25,594 nt of DNA from DATAMF01 sp964472565 (GTDB taxonomy: Bacteria > Chloroflexota > Anaerolineae > Aggregatilineales > Aggregatilineaceae), in NCBI GenBank assembly GCA_964472565.1, contig CAYYNB010000081.1, positions 1 through 25,594 on the forward strand, in the 5' to 3' direction. The translations under genes and the position numbers were made by a program. Within the stretch, counting starts at the first letter, position 1. Each line of letters starts with the position of its first letter. Positions 1 to 7,973 of this stretch are shown here, in pieces. The notes under the pieces were generated by a model. It was given only the letters and a program-made list of their open reading frames with translations. It was not told the origin of the DNA and did no database searches.

Positions 1-1
1 C

Positions 2-49
2 ACCGTCGGAGACATTCTCCGGATGCCGCTGATCCCCGCTGCGGCCTAG
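2..49 (+). CDS. Possible C-terminal end of a gene that enters from the left
   Basis: An open frame runs in from the window edge and ends at TAG (47-49). It reads TVGDILRMPLIPAAA, which looks like an ordinary protein end. Only 15 residues are visible, so no family can be named and the frame may be chance. Positions 50-105 after it hold nothing recognisable. Confidence 0.2.
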   Translation, partial: TVGDILRMPLIPAAA

Positions 50-105
50 TGGCGTGCTCCAGAACGCCAGCGCGCGGTTGCCCGGTGCCGACCGGGAGGG
101 TGAAA

Positions 106-206
106 CCTGTTTTTTCACCCCGCTGAGCGCTCGATGACTGCCGCACAGGGTTCGACCGCCCTGTTGGGTGTGTGCGACGGCGCATTCTGAATTATCTTAC
201 ATTCCC
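106..206. repeat. ~100 bp dispersed repeat, copy 1
   Basis: This stretch matches 6469-6570 at about 85% identity by hand alignment (about 15 substitutions and one indel). The last 29 bases are identical, and both copies contain a core ending in TTACATTCCC. Copy 1 ends 18 bp before the IS630-like reading frame. Its left edge forms a small hairpin, GGGTGAAA/TTTCACCC, at 99-120. In the plus direction both copies keep a short open frame (FHPAERS...GAF, then TGA), so it could be a gene-end fragment, a MITE-like unit or an IS end. Direct comparison shows the repeat is real, but its identity is unknown. Confidence 0.75.
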
Positions 207-224
207 GATCCCCGTACCTAGTTC

Positions 225-839
225 ATGAAAACTTCTCTCAATTTTGGATTGCATGGATTTTTTGAGACTACGGGCCAGACGAATAGCGAGGTCATTCTGC
301 TGTTTGCAGATGCCGCTGAGGTGAGTCTGCTGCCCACTCTCACCCGCTGTTGGAGTCGGATCGGGCAGCAGCGAGTGGTTTTGACCCCTGGCGTCCATGC
401 TCCCAAATACGGGGATGGGGGGGCCGTCGATCCGGTTTCAGGTCGCACCGTGCACATTCTCCATCCGCGCCGCACCAGTCGCGGTTTCCGCCGTTTATTG
501 GCGGCCATCTCACGCGCCTTTGAACTACCTGCTCACCCGCAGCGCCGCATCGTGCTCTTTGTGGATAATGATCAGGCTCATCATGCCTGGGCGGTCCAAC
601 GCCTACTTTCGAAATACCCGACCCGTATTCAACTCGAGTGGCTTCCGCCCTATTCTCCTGAGTTGAACCCTCAGGAGGATATTTGGCGTCATCTTCGCCG
701 ACGTGTCACTCACAATTACTACTTCGGGGAACTTGGCCTGCTCCTCGATGCTGTCCGCTTTTTCTATCAAGACCTGCAAGATCACCCTGACCAGGTGCTC
801 GCTCTCCTGAAAAAATGGACACATTTTATTTCGGCTTAA
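225..839 (+). pseudogene. IS630/Tc1-mariner-type transposase, N-terminally truncated
   Basis: The frame encodes 204 residues of an IS630-family DDE transposase. IS630 transposases are usually about 340 residues with an N-terminal helix-turn-helix region, which is absent here. What remains is the catalytic core. The LLFADAAEV segment is at the first acidic position, FVDNDQAHHAW is at the second, and LPPYSPELNPQEDIW is the typical C-terminal block with the last acidic residue. A TAG stop (219-221) lies two codons before the first ATG, so the missing part does not continue upstream in frame. The ~100 bp repeat sits just before it, and the stop codon touches the stop of the convergent glycosyltransferase gene. 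No terminal inverted repeats were found. It is most likely a dead remnant. Confidence 0.8.
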
Positions 840-2105
840 TTAGCCATGCTGCATCCAATTCTTCGTAAGCAGTTCCTGGTCCGACTTGCTCAAGGTTTGT
901 CCGGCTACCTGGCGATACACAGCCCGGTAAGCACGCGCCGTGCGTTCCCAACTAAATACACCGAGGCGTGCTATTCCTCGCTGCTGATACTCGACGCGCT
1001 GCGACTCGTTGGTGGCGAACTGGCGAATGGCCTGAGCGATAGAGTCAACGGAATAGGGATCAAACATAAGCGCTGCATCTGCTGCCTCTTCAATAAGTGA
1101 TGTTGCAGCGGCACAGGCTACCGGACGTTCCGCGTGCCATGCTTCCAGCAGTGGAAGTCCTGCTCCTTCAAACAGACTAGGAATAACCACGAACTGGGCC
1201 AGGTGATAGAGTGCTTGAAGGTGTTCGTCAGATACAAACCCCAAAAACTGTACCTGGTCGTCCAATTGCAGTTCGTCCAGACATGCTTGAATGCGCGCCC
1301 AGTGGCTAAGCTGTTTGCCAGTACAGACCAGATTCACCCGCAAACCCTGTTGATCTCGCAGCTTGGCCAGGGCTTCAAGTAGCCGGAGGTGATTCTTGTG
1401 TGGCCATGTCATCGCCGGGAAAAAAGCAAACTCAGTCGGCAGTTTATATTGATTGTGGACAATCTGCTGTACTTTCTCGATAGAGGGCGCGTAGGCTTTG
1501 GTAGGTGGCGCAAGTGGAATAACCTGGATTTTTTCTGGAGCGATGTTGTACTGTGCCACAATGTCATTCTTGCTCCACTGCGATGCTACTGTAATTATCC
1601 GCGCGAGACGGCATCCTTGGGGATAAACAAGTTCGCGGCGTGCGATCTCGGATGGGGTGAAAAACTGGGGAAAATGGAGATGCTGAAGATCATAAGGGCT
1701 GAACACTGATGGGAGCGCTGTGATCACTACTTCCTGATAAGGAAAGTGAATCACATCACAGCCCAACGCCTCGTAGAATCCGCTCGAAATCATCGGTACG
1801 GGCGGATGGCTTGTCACTTCGCTGCCCAAGAGGTTCATAAGCGACCGTCGTGCCAGGTACGCAGCAGGGCGTATCATACGCGGCACATGCTTAAAACGCG
1901 CGGCTGGCTTGGGGCCAACAACAATCTGCTGATTACGACCGAGATAGGGTGCCAGCCAATCTGGTTGCTCCCAGGGGCCGATAATCATGTACTCTTCCGA
2001 CCCATCATCAAGTTGGCCGAGAGAATGCACCAGCCCGATCAATGCTGATTCGGTGCCACCGGCCCCTTGACCAGGTAACAATTGGGCATTAATAGCGATT
2101 CGCAT
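840..2105 (-). CDS. GT4-family glycosyltransferase
   Basis: This 421-residue protein is a retaining, GT-B-fold glycosyltransferase of family 4, expected to move a sugar from a nucleotide-sugar onto a glycan or lipid-linked acceptor in the cytoplasm. The N-terminus (MRIAINAQLLPGQGAGGTES) has the Gly-rich acceptor-side loop of GT4 enzymes. Residues 225-345 hold the donor domain: FFPAMTWPHKNHLRLLEAL, then GFVSDEHLQALYHLA, then SLFEGAGLPLLEAW with the E-x7-E pair (E313, E321). No membrane segment is evident. The start lies 3 bp after the stop of the upstream sulfotransferase-like gene and has no clear Shine-Dalgarno, which suggests translational coupling. Its stop directly abuts the transposase remnant, but the length is normal for the family. 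Donor and acceptor cannot be told from sequence. Confidence 0.88.
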   Translation of the reverse strand: MRIAINAQLLPGQGAGGTESALIGLVHSLGQLDDGSEEYMIIGPWEQPDWLAPYLGRNQQIVVGPKPAARFKHVPRMIRPAAYLARRSLMNLLGSEVTSHPPVPMISSGFYEALGCDVIHFPYQEVVITALPSVFSPYDLQHLHFPQFFTPSEIARRELVYPQGCRLARIITVASQWSKNDIVAQYNIAPEKIQVIPLAPPTKAYAPSIEKVQQIVHNQYKLPTEFAFFPAMTWPHKNHLRLLEALAKLRDQQGLRVNLVCTGKQLSHWARIQACLDELQLDDQVQFLGFVSDEHLQALYHLAQFVVIPSLFEGAGLPLLEAWHAERPVACAAATSLIEEAADAALMFDPYSVDSIAQAIRQFATNESQRVEYQQRGIARLGVFSWERTARAYRAVYRQVAGQTLSKSDQELLTKNWMQHG

Positions 2106-2108
2106 CGG

Positions 2109-2915
2109 TCAACGATTTTTTAGCCGCGCGGCCATTTCCCAAATTAGCGGGGGAGTCAGACTACGCACAATGGCTTTAAGCTCCGACGGCCTGGAAGTCT
2201 GGGATCGATGATGGAGCAGTCGGTCACGATCCACCACTGATAACATGTCGTTCGCCCCACTGGCTGGCAGTCCTATGTTTTCTAACAGTTCGACGAGATA
2301 TTCACGTGATGCGGCTATCTTTTCGACATCGACATCGATGAACTTGCGTTCAGGGTGTGCGGTATCCCATTGATCGCGCAAGACTTCGCAGTGGTTATAC
2401 AGCGCTTCAAAAAAGGTCTTGGCATCCGGGTGCACCAGATGCTGTTTACGTTGAGCCGCTGGTAGTTTCTTAATCTGACGAACTTGTTCGACATAGTTGT
2501 CGGTAAATAGTGAGCGATCCTCGCCTCGATTCACATATGAACGAAAGATTTTCTCGAAGGGTCTACAGTTGAAAAGAAGCACGATACTGCCGTCAAAATA
2601 GTCCACAAAATAATCCAGACAGTTCAAAGGATAGTAGGGGAGTTTCAGCAGAAACCAGCGTTTGCTGGTATCGACACTCTCCATGTAGGCATCGAGAATA
2701 AAATTCACCTCATTGCGATCAATTGCGTACTCGTCTGAATATAATGGGGTTCGATCAAGGGCCTCAACAAAGAATGGAATCCATGCACGAAGCTCTCCTT
2801 CGAGTTTGAGTGCCGACATGGGCACCGAAACATCAGGGTGTTTGTTAAACATCTCTACGGGCAACCGTGTGCCCGCGTGTGCAGGCCCTGTAACGAGGAG
2901 GCAGATCGGTTTCAT
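2109..2915 (-). CDS. Sulfotransferase-like protein (PAPS-dependent type)
   Basis: This protein of about 268 residues has a P-loop-like N-terminus, VTGPAHAGTRL, in the place of the 5'-phosphosulfate-binding loop of bacterial sulfotransferases. A later LLFNCRPFEKIFRSYVNRG segment resembles the 3'-phosphate-binding region (R-x-P...S-x...R). Such enzymes transfer sulfate from PAPS to a sugar or lipid hydroxyl. I chose the second ATG (2915) because the AAGGTG ribosome-binding site is well spaced for it and too close to the ATG at 2921. A possible promoter (TTCTTG, 18 bp, TATGCT on the minus strand) lies in the 146 bp gap upstream. Lying between two glycosyltransferase genes, it probably decorates the same surface glycan. 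Divergence is high, so the sulfotransferase call is moderate. Confidence 0.65.
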   Translation of the reverse strand: MKPICLLVTGPAHAGTRLPVEMFNKHPDVSVPMSALKLEGELRAWIPFFVEALDRTPLYSDEYAIDRNEVNFILDAYMESVDTSKRWFLLKLPYYPLNCLDYFVDYFDGSIVLLFNCRPFEKIFRSYVNRGEDRSLFTDNYVEQVRQIKKLPAAQRKQHLVHPDAKTFFEALYNHCEVLRDQWDTAHPERKFIDVDVEKIAASREYLVELLENIGLPASGANDMLSVVDRDRLLHHRSQTSRPSELKAIVRSLTPPLIWEMAARLKNR

Positions 2916-3061
2916 AATCATTCACCTTCCATAGTATGTCTATTAGCTTCTTCAAATTGATGCACCAGCATACCACACGAAATTCTGACTGCAAGAAATG
3001 TCCGACACGAAAATCATTTTGCCCAAGTAATTTTCCGAATTGCCACACGAGATGATCTCAG

Positions 3062-4312
3062 TCAAAGTCGGTCATCCATGAACGCTGTGATTAACTCTTG
3101 CAGCTGGTTAACCCGATTCGCAATCGTATGATCTCGGAGTGTACGCTTTTGCCCGGCACGTGCGATACGCTGACGTTCATCATCGTGAGTCAGCAAGTAG
3201 CGTACTTTCTCTATACATTCCTCAGGGCTGCGATAGGTCACCACTTCGTTGTCAACCTCGAAGAGTGTATGAAGGTCGTCCTTCCAGTCTGTCAGGAGGC
3301 AGCTTCCTACGCCTGTTGCCTCATACAAACGCAAGTTAGACGCGCTGTTGGCTGACTCGTCGATGTGGCTATTCAGAGACACCTTAAAATTATGCAGAAG
3401 CTGGTACATCGCCAATCCGTAAACAGGAGGATGCGCCCGACGAGCAATGCGCTGATCCACGTACTTCAGGTCAGCCGGGCGCTGCGGCCAGTGTGTGATC
3501 ATCTTCACGCCTGGCACAGTATTGAGCAACTTGGGTGATGCACCATGCTGTCGCAGCCAGTCGACAACATCATAGGCAAATTGACGGGTGCGCTGGGCAT
3601 AAATCTCACGAGATGATACCTTTTGCACGTTGGACCACACCTGAAGGTCGGTTTTGCGGACCAGACTCGTAAGCAGCCGTTCTCGTTCGTTATGATAGCG
3701 ATCGACCTTCATGATAGAACCGGCAAAACCAAATGGGATATCCGGCGTCCGCGTGGTATCGAATCGATCCAGTACGCGCGGGTCGAAGCCGTGATGCATG
3801 TGATGCACTGATAATCCCTGTCTAGCATAATAAGCAACAAGTTCGCGAATGTTAGAGATGACAAGATCGTACTCATAAAATCGAGAAAAATCCGGCGCCG
3901 GCGCCCCCGTAAATACCACGCTCATCTTTAGATGGGGAAGGCGCTCTTTGAGCTGTTGTAGGTCGGCGCGGCTGAAGATGGCTTCTCCTCCGAATATGAG
4001 CAATATTTCCGGATCGTAGTACGCAATCTGGTCAAACAAAATGGCTTTTTGATCATCTGCAAAGGTTGGATCGAGATCATGCTCTTTTGCCCACTGCTTC
4101 AGCAGGCTCTTCACATTAGTGATGATATCGTATGCTTCATGGCCTAAGTCGCGAAAGGCACGAGTGTAACCTTCTCCCGGACTCATACACTGCCACATGA
4201 TGGTATCCATCTGGGTCTTATAGTTTTGGTGAACTAATTCAGGGTCTGATGCATATATTTGTTTGATGATGTCAGGATAATACCAACCAATCTTGATTAT
4301 CTTATAGCTCAT
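3062..4312 (-). CDS. CgeB-like glycosyltransferase (Glyco_trans_1_2 type)
   Basis: This 416-residue protein resembles the CgeB/PF13524 group of GT-B glycosyltransferases. The C-terminal third has the group's signature order: a LNSHIDESANSASNLRLYEA block (about 325-344), then GVGSCLLTDWKDDL, then EVVTYRSPEECIEKVRYLL, ending in the HTIANRVNQL helix. The N-terminal half has Rossmann-like strands (ILLIFGGEA, MSVVFTGAPAPDF). The start ATG follows AAGGAAG at good spacing. It is the first gene of a minus-strand group with the sulfotransferase-like and GT4 genes. The 156 bp upstream (4313-4468) separates it from IS debris and shows no gene. Its sugar donor is unknown. Confidence 0.82.
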   Translation of the reverse strand: MSYKIIKIGWYYPDIIKQIYASDPELVHQNYKTQMDTIMWQCMSPGEGYTRAFRDLGHEAYDIITNVKSLLKQWAKEHDLDPTFADDQKAILFDQIAYYDPEILLIFGGEAIFSRADLQQLKERLPHLKMSVVFTGAPAPDFSRFYEYDLVISNIRELVAYYARQGLSVHHMHHGFDPRVLDRFDTTRTPDIPFGFAGSIMKVDRYHNERERLLTSLVRKTDLQVWSNVQKVSSREIYAQRTRQFAYDVVDWLRQHGASPKLLNTVPGVKMITHWPQRPADLKYVDQRIARRAHPPVYGLAMYQLLHNFKVSLNSHIDESANSASNLRLYEATGVGSCLLTDWKDDLHTLFEVDNEVVTYRSPEECIEKVRYLLTHDDERQRIARAGQKRTLRDHTIANRVNQLQELITAFMDDRL

Positions 4313-4468
4313 GAAGCTGCTTCCTTCTCGAACTTGTTTTAGAATGCGTAGCTGGTTGCCCTTGATAAGATAGCGAACAGTGTACCTTCTTTTGCTGCCA
4401 CAGAACAGATCGCGCCCGGTGAATTACGTAATAAATCGGGCTGCATTTTGACGAAACGGGAATCGTAT

Positions 4469-4785
4469 TTATTCACGTTGTGGGATGAGGGAGAATAGAG
4501 GGGTAGGTTCCAGCAGGGTACGTAATGTTTGGAGAATGTTTGGGCCGCGCCGTCGAGCCGTTTCAATCACCGACGCGGCATTGGCATAGGCCGTTGCGCC
4601 CCAGGGGGTACGGAAGCCACCCGTAACCCGACGATAGATGACGGAGTTGCGCAGCGCTTGTTCAGACGCATTATTAGTTGGAGCCACGTTGTGCCGATAG
4701 AGAAAGACGAACAGGTCAGCGCGATGGTTGAGATAACGGCGGCGCAGCCGTTGGCTGTTTTCGCCGGTCGGGTGTTGAGCCAGTA
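4469..4785 (-). pseudogene. IS66-type transposase, C-terminal fragment cut by an IS1-family element
   Basis: On the minus strand an open frame begins exactly where the IS1-family inverted repeat ends (first full codon at 4783) and runs about 104 residues to TAA (4469-4471). It reads LAQHPTGENSQRLRRRYL..., then LFVFLYRHNVAPTNNASEQAL, then NSVIYRRVTGGFRTPWG and ATAYANAASVIETARRRG. This matches the C-terminal part of IS66-group transposases, where the PTNNASE-ALR block carries the last catalytic Glu. The N-terminal three quarters are missing and are not found on the far side of the IS1 element. The fragment has no start codon of its own in this frame apart from an internal GTG at 4687. Confidence 0.8.
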
Positions 4786-4818
4786 GGTGCTACCCCGCAA
4801 ACGCGGGTGATAACTCAA
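4786..4818. repeat. IS1-family terminal inverted repeat, left
   Basis: This 33 bp sequence starts GGTGCTACCCCGC and ends TGATAACTCAA. It matches the reverse complement of 6436-6468 except for A against C at position 7. Confidence 0.9.
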
Positions 4819-4945
4819 ACCCAGCCGAATCAGGATCTAAACGATGCTGGCGAAGGACTTTAATTTTGTAGCACGCAACGCAAGATGGAGCGTCGGAAAA
4901 GGATGAGCGAGCTTATCGGCGGAGATAGTGACCCTCCAATTGCAG

Positions 4946-4988
4946 CTTTCAGGCAACCTGAAAGAGCCAAGCTGGTTCAATCAGCTTG
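4946..4988 (-). terminator. Two tandem perfect hairpins after the transposase gene
   Basis: CTTTCAGG/CCTGAAAG (4946-4964, 3-base loop) is followed at once by CAAGCTG/CAGCTTG (4968-4988, 7-base loop). Both lie within 70 bp after the transposase stop codon (minus strand), inside the IS. No clear U-tract follows, so they may end or protect the transposase message rather than act as a classic intrinsic terminator. Confidence 0.45.
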
Positions 4989-5015
4989 ACGGAGCACGGT
5001 TCAGTTCGAGTTAGG

Positions 5016-6332
5016 TCAGGCGGCGAGCGGCATCCGCAAGAATTCACGCGTCGACCAGCGATGGTCGGTCAGGCCGGCGGCCATGGCTGGTGTGCGCTCC
5101 CGCAGAGCCTTGGGGACAGCATACCCCAGATTGAGTGAACGGTGGGGACGAATGAAGTGATAAGAGGCCAACCCCCACATCAAAAGCGTCTGCAATGTCG
5201 CCCGGCTTTGGGCCAACGCCCATGTTTTCCGCGTGAGCGCCGCGATCATCTGGCGCAGCGTGAGATTGAAGCGCTCAATGTAGGCGGTGTTGATGGTGCC
5301 TGAATAACCTAACGTTTGCAGCGTGGCTTGGATCCCACATAACCCAGCCGTGATGACCCGATTGACCCGATAACGTGTGCATAGTTTCTTCATTTGACCG
5401 TACAACAAATGTGGATCAACGATCCAGGTCAGTTTGCGTCGCCGGGGTTCTTGCGCCCAGTGTCCAAAATGAGCGGTCAAGGCCCAGAAGTATTGGCGTA
5501 GCCCATCCGACGTGAAAACAGGCACACAGTCTGTGGCCAACCGGCGCGTGAAGTCATGGGGAAAGCAGTGGGCATCCGCGGTTGTTTGTTGCCCCACGTG
5601 GAGACGGGGCACGATCTTGGTACGCGGATCAATCCCGGCCCACACCCAACGCTTGCCCTCGCCCCGCACCTTCGCATACAACTCGTCGACCTGAACATGG
5701 TCCAAGTGCACATCGTGGAAATAGTAGTCATGCAACAACTCGGCTTGTTTTCCAGCGCGGGTTAACCAGCGGGTGATGGTTGCTTCTTCATGACCAAAGA
5801 CGCGAACCAGCGTCGCGACTGCGACCCCTTCGGCGAGCAAACTCAACACGATTTCAATGCGTTCGACCGGGGTTTTCAGGTGATGTAAAACCGTTGCGCG
5901 GCGCGTGGTGAAGCGGTCTCCACAAGCCTGACACCGCAAGCGTTGGATATCATCGGTCGCACCACGCTTCCCATCGCCGACTAACGCGTGGATACTGGCA
6001 TCCCGAATACCCACATACTCACACGTGGCCTGGGTGCAGGCCAACCCTTGCGTATCAATGACCTTCTTGGGTCCGCCACACCCTTTCCGTTCGCTCCAAG
6101 GTTGGACCGGCGGTGTTGGTTCCACATTCACCTGCTGCACTTCAACCCCAGCCTGGCAACTGGGACATTGCTCAGGACTCTGCGGTTTCAGGTTCCATTT
6201 CCGCTTGTGTTTGTTCCGTTGTTGATCTGTTTGCCACCAGCGTTTGATGGTTTTGCCATGCCGCTGTTTGATGATGATCGTCACCAAAATGACGATGATC
6301 ACCCACAGCAGCCCCTCTCGTTTACTTTGCAT
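5016..6332 (-). CDS. IS1-family transposase (long form)
   Basis: This 438-residue DDE transposase has an unusual N-terminal hydrophobic helix (about 8-21, LLWVIIVILVTIII). A zinc-binding region follows (C56/C59, C85, C99/C104, C134/C137), then a helix-turn-helix (about 165-195). The catalytic core has D216 (VDELYAKV, with WVWAGIDPRTK after it), D276 (VFTSDGLRQYF) and E353 (YIERFNLTLRQ). The YIERFNLTLR...RKTWALAQS block is the IS1-family hallmark. The protein is longer than E. coli IS1 InsAB' (about 232 residues) and is a single frame without frameshifting. The start ATG follows AAGGAG. It appears intact and capable of acting on the flanking inverted repeats. Confidence 0.88.
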   Translation of the reverse strand: MQSKREGLLWVIIVILVTIIIKQRHGKTIKRWWQTDQQRNKHKRKWNLKPQSPEQCPSCQAGVEVQQVNVEPTPPVQPWSERKGCGGPKKVIDTQGLACTQATCEYVGIRDASIHALVGDGKRGATDDIQRLRCQACGDRFTTRRATVLHHLKTPVERIEIVLSLLAEGVAVATLVRVFGHEEATITRWLTRAGKQAELLHDYYFHDVHLDHVQVDELYAKVRGEGKRWVWAGIDPRTKIVPRLHVGQQTTADAHCFPHDFTRRLATDCVPVFTSDGLRQYFWALTAHFGHWAQEPRRRKLTWIVDPHLLYGQMKKLCTRYRVNRVITAGLCGIQATLQTLGYSGTINTAYIERFNLTLRQMIAALTRKTWALAQSRATLQTLLMWGLASYHFIRPHRSLNLGYAVPKALRERTPAMAAGLTDHRWSTREFLRMPLAA

Positions 6333-6435
6333 CCCTGCTCCTTAACCGTCAACTTGCTCATGCTGCTGCGCAAGCTTATCGGTTGAGGTCTTTTTGTCCA
6401 CTTTTGATCCCCAAAACGTCTTGGTTCCTCTGCTA

Positions 6436-6468
6436 TTGAGTTATCACCCGCGTTTGCGGGGGAGCACC
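6436..6468. repeat. IS1-family terminal inverted repeat, right
   Basis: This is the partner of 4786-4818 (32 of 33 positions). The ~100 bp repeat begins immediately outside it at 6469. Confidence 0.9.
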
Positions 6469-6570
6469 CCTGTCTTTTTCACCCCGCTGAGCGCTCGCTG
6501 GCTGCCGCCCTTGGCTCGACCTCCCCTTTGACCGTGCCCGTCGGCGCATTCTGAATTATCTTACATTCCC
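6469..6570. repeat. ~100 bp dispersed repeat, copy 2
   Basis: This is the second copy of the element at 106-206, in the same orientation. It is cut flush on its left by the IS1 inverted repeat. On its right it runs into the 3' end of the ABC ATPase gene, whose stop codon (6556-6558) lies inside the repeat's 29 bp identical block. Weaker similarity continues a further 10 bp or so on the right. Confidence 0.75.
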
Positions 6571-7182
6571 CGTTCCCGTGCTCGCTTTCGAGAGGATGGT
6601 ATCAAGTGTAATCATGATATTGGCCCATCGCTCCAATTCCGATACCGTATGCGTCACATGAAGCACAGTCATACCGCTTCGATGTGCTGTGGTTTGTAGA
6701 ATATCCAGCAATTTACATTTCAGAACATCGTCTAAATTGCTAAATGGCTCATCCAGCAATAGCAGATCCGGTTGGATCGCCAGAGCACGCGCTAGCGCTA
6801 CCCGTTGCCGCATCCCTCCGCTGAGTTGTGCCGGATAATAATGCTGATAACGTGTTAATTCCATCTGATCCAGCCAATACGCGGCAGTAGATTGGTCTTG
6901 TGGAAGATGCGCCGCATGCACTGCGGCGGCTACATTGCTGAGTGCTGTTCGCCAGGGGATCAATCGAGGTTCTTGAAACACATAACCGATACGCTGCGCA
7001 GCGGTATACACCTGCCCTGCGTCTGGTTGGATCAATCCCGCCACCAGTCGTAGGACAGTCGTTTTGCCTACACCCGAAGGTCCAATCAGCCCTGCAATGT
7101 CACCCGACTGAACCACGAAGGACACCCGATTCAAAACAGCTTTGCCGTTAAAGCTTTTGTCAACGCAGTCAAATTGAATCAT
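6556..7182 (-). CDS. NitT/TauT-type ABC importer ATPase, hybrid C-terminus
   Basis: This cytoplasmic ATPase of about 208 residues drives the adjacent permease. It has Walker A GPSGVGKT (34-41), the Q-loop FQEPRLIPW, signature LSGGMRQ (120-126), Walker B LLLLDEP (140-146), D-loop SNLDD and the switch His in HVTH (H178). I chose the ATG at 7182 because it overlaps the permease stop as ATGA and has GGTGGAAG upstream. TauB/SsuB relatives usually run about 240-260 residues. Here the regulatory tail after H178 is short, and the last residues (TGNVR) are encoded by the ~100 bp repeat. The original 3' end was therefore probably lost to insertion. The catalytic core is complete, so the protein may still work. 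Confidence 0.85.
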   Translation of the reverse strand: MIQFDCVDKSFNGKAVLNRVSFVVQSGDIAGLIGPSGVGKTTVLRLVAGLIQPDAGQVYTAAQRIGYVFQEPRLIPWRTALSNVAAAVHAAHLPQDQSTAAYWLDQMELTRYQHYYPAQLSGGMRQRVALARALAIQPDLLLLDEPFSNLDDVLKCKLLDILQTTAHRSGMTVLHVTHTVSELERWANIMITLDTILSKASTGTGNVR

Positions 7183-7973
7183 GCTGACTTCCACCGGATA
7201 AGCAGTCGGCGCATCGGCATGAGAATACCGAATTCCAGAATCGCCATCATAATCAGGCAGATTAACATCCAGGCAAACATTTCGGGCGTTTTGAGAAAGG
7301 TCCAGGCCACATTAAAGCTATGCCCGATTCCATCGAACGCGCCGAGCATTTCAGCCATAACTACTGCACGCACGCCAATTCCCGTTGCCAGCGTCAGCCC
7401 GGTCAGCATATCGGCGCTGATACCGGGTAGATAGATTTCGATTAGCATCTGTCGCCACGAAAAACGGTAGACCCGCCCCATTTCGATCAACTGCCGGTCC
7501 AACTTGGTCACGCCCGTCATCGTGTTCACATAGATCACCGGCGTGATAACAAGGATCACTAAAAAAACAACCTGCTTCGCGCCCATCCCGAACCACAGCA
7601 TCCCCAGCACGACGATAAAAATGGCTGGGATAGACATCACCACCCAACGCAGCGGCTCCCAAAAGGCCCGAAAAAGCGGGCTAAACCCCGCCGCTAATCC
7701 CAGGCTGATCCCGATGCCGCTGCCAATACCGAGCGCGGTGAGCAGGCGTCCCAGGCTGATTCGGAGTTCCTCCCACAATCCGCCGTTAACCCACAAAGTC
7801 TGCAAAGCAGCATAGGTATCAGTTGGGGAAGCGACAATTGCTTTGTGCATGTGCATCGATAGCAGTTGCCAACCGATGATCATGACAGTAATGCCGCTCC
7901 CCATGGCGATCAGTTTAGCAAGCCGGTTTGCGTTCCCCACAGCGCTACTGGGCAGCGTAATAAAAGCCGTCAT
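7179..7973 (-). CDS. NitT/TauT-type ABC importer permease
   Basis: This integral membrane protein of about 264 residues resembles SsuC/TauC. It has about six hydrophobic segments, including LIAMGSGITVMIIGWQLL, VVMSIPAIFIVVLGMLWFG, VVFLVILVITPVIYV and MLICLIMMAILEFGIL. The EAA-type coupling loop is near EMGRVYRFSWRQMLIEIYLPG, where the ATPase docks. The ATG at 7973 is chosen and overlaps the binding-protein gene by 29 bp. A GTG at 7988 is also possible. The stop overlaps the ATPase start. Family members import sulfonates, taurine, nitrate, bicarbonate or thiamine precursors, and the sequence does not decide among these. Confidence 0.87.
   Translation of the reverse strand: MTAFITLPSSAVGNANRLAKLIAMGSGITVMIIGWQLLSMHMHKAIVASPTDTYAALQTLWVNGGLWEELRISLGRLLTALGIGSGIGISLGLAAGFSPLFRAFWEPLRWVVMSIPAIFIVVLGMLWFGMGAKQVVFLVILVITPVIYVNTMTGVTKLDRQLIEMGRVYRFSWRQMLIEIYLPGISADMLTGLTLATGIGVRAVVMAEMLGAFDGIGHSFNVAWTFLKTPEMFAWMLICLIMMAILEFGILMPMRRLLIRWKSA

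Larger units (their letters stand above)
4786..6468 (-). mobile_element. Complete IS1-family insertion sequence, 1683 bp
   Basis: The element is bounded by 33 bp terminal inverted repeats (4786-4818 and 6436-6468) that differ at one position. Each repeat contains a CCCGC-AAAC-GCGGG hairpin. The single transposase gene fills most of the interior. No 8-9 bp target duplication flanks it: the left flank is gagccagta and the right flank cctgtcttt. The two sides also belong to unrelated sequences (IS66 fragment on the left, ~100 bp repeat on the right). This indicates that a deletion or recombination between IS copies followed insertion. The element itself looks intact. Confidence 0.85.

Noticed and set aside
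4567..4818. Minus-strand frame starting in the IS1 inverted repeat
   Set aside because: It is out of frame with the IS66-type transposase fragment, which gives a clear family match in the neighbouring frame.
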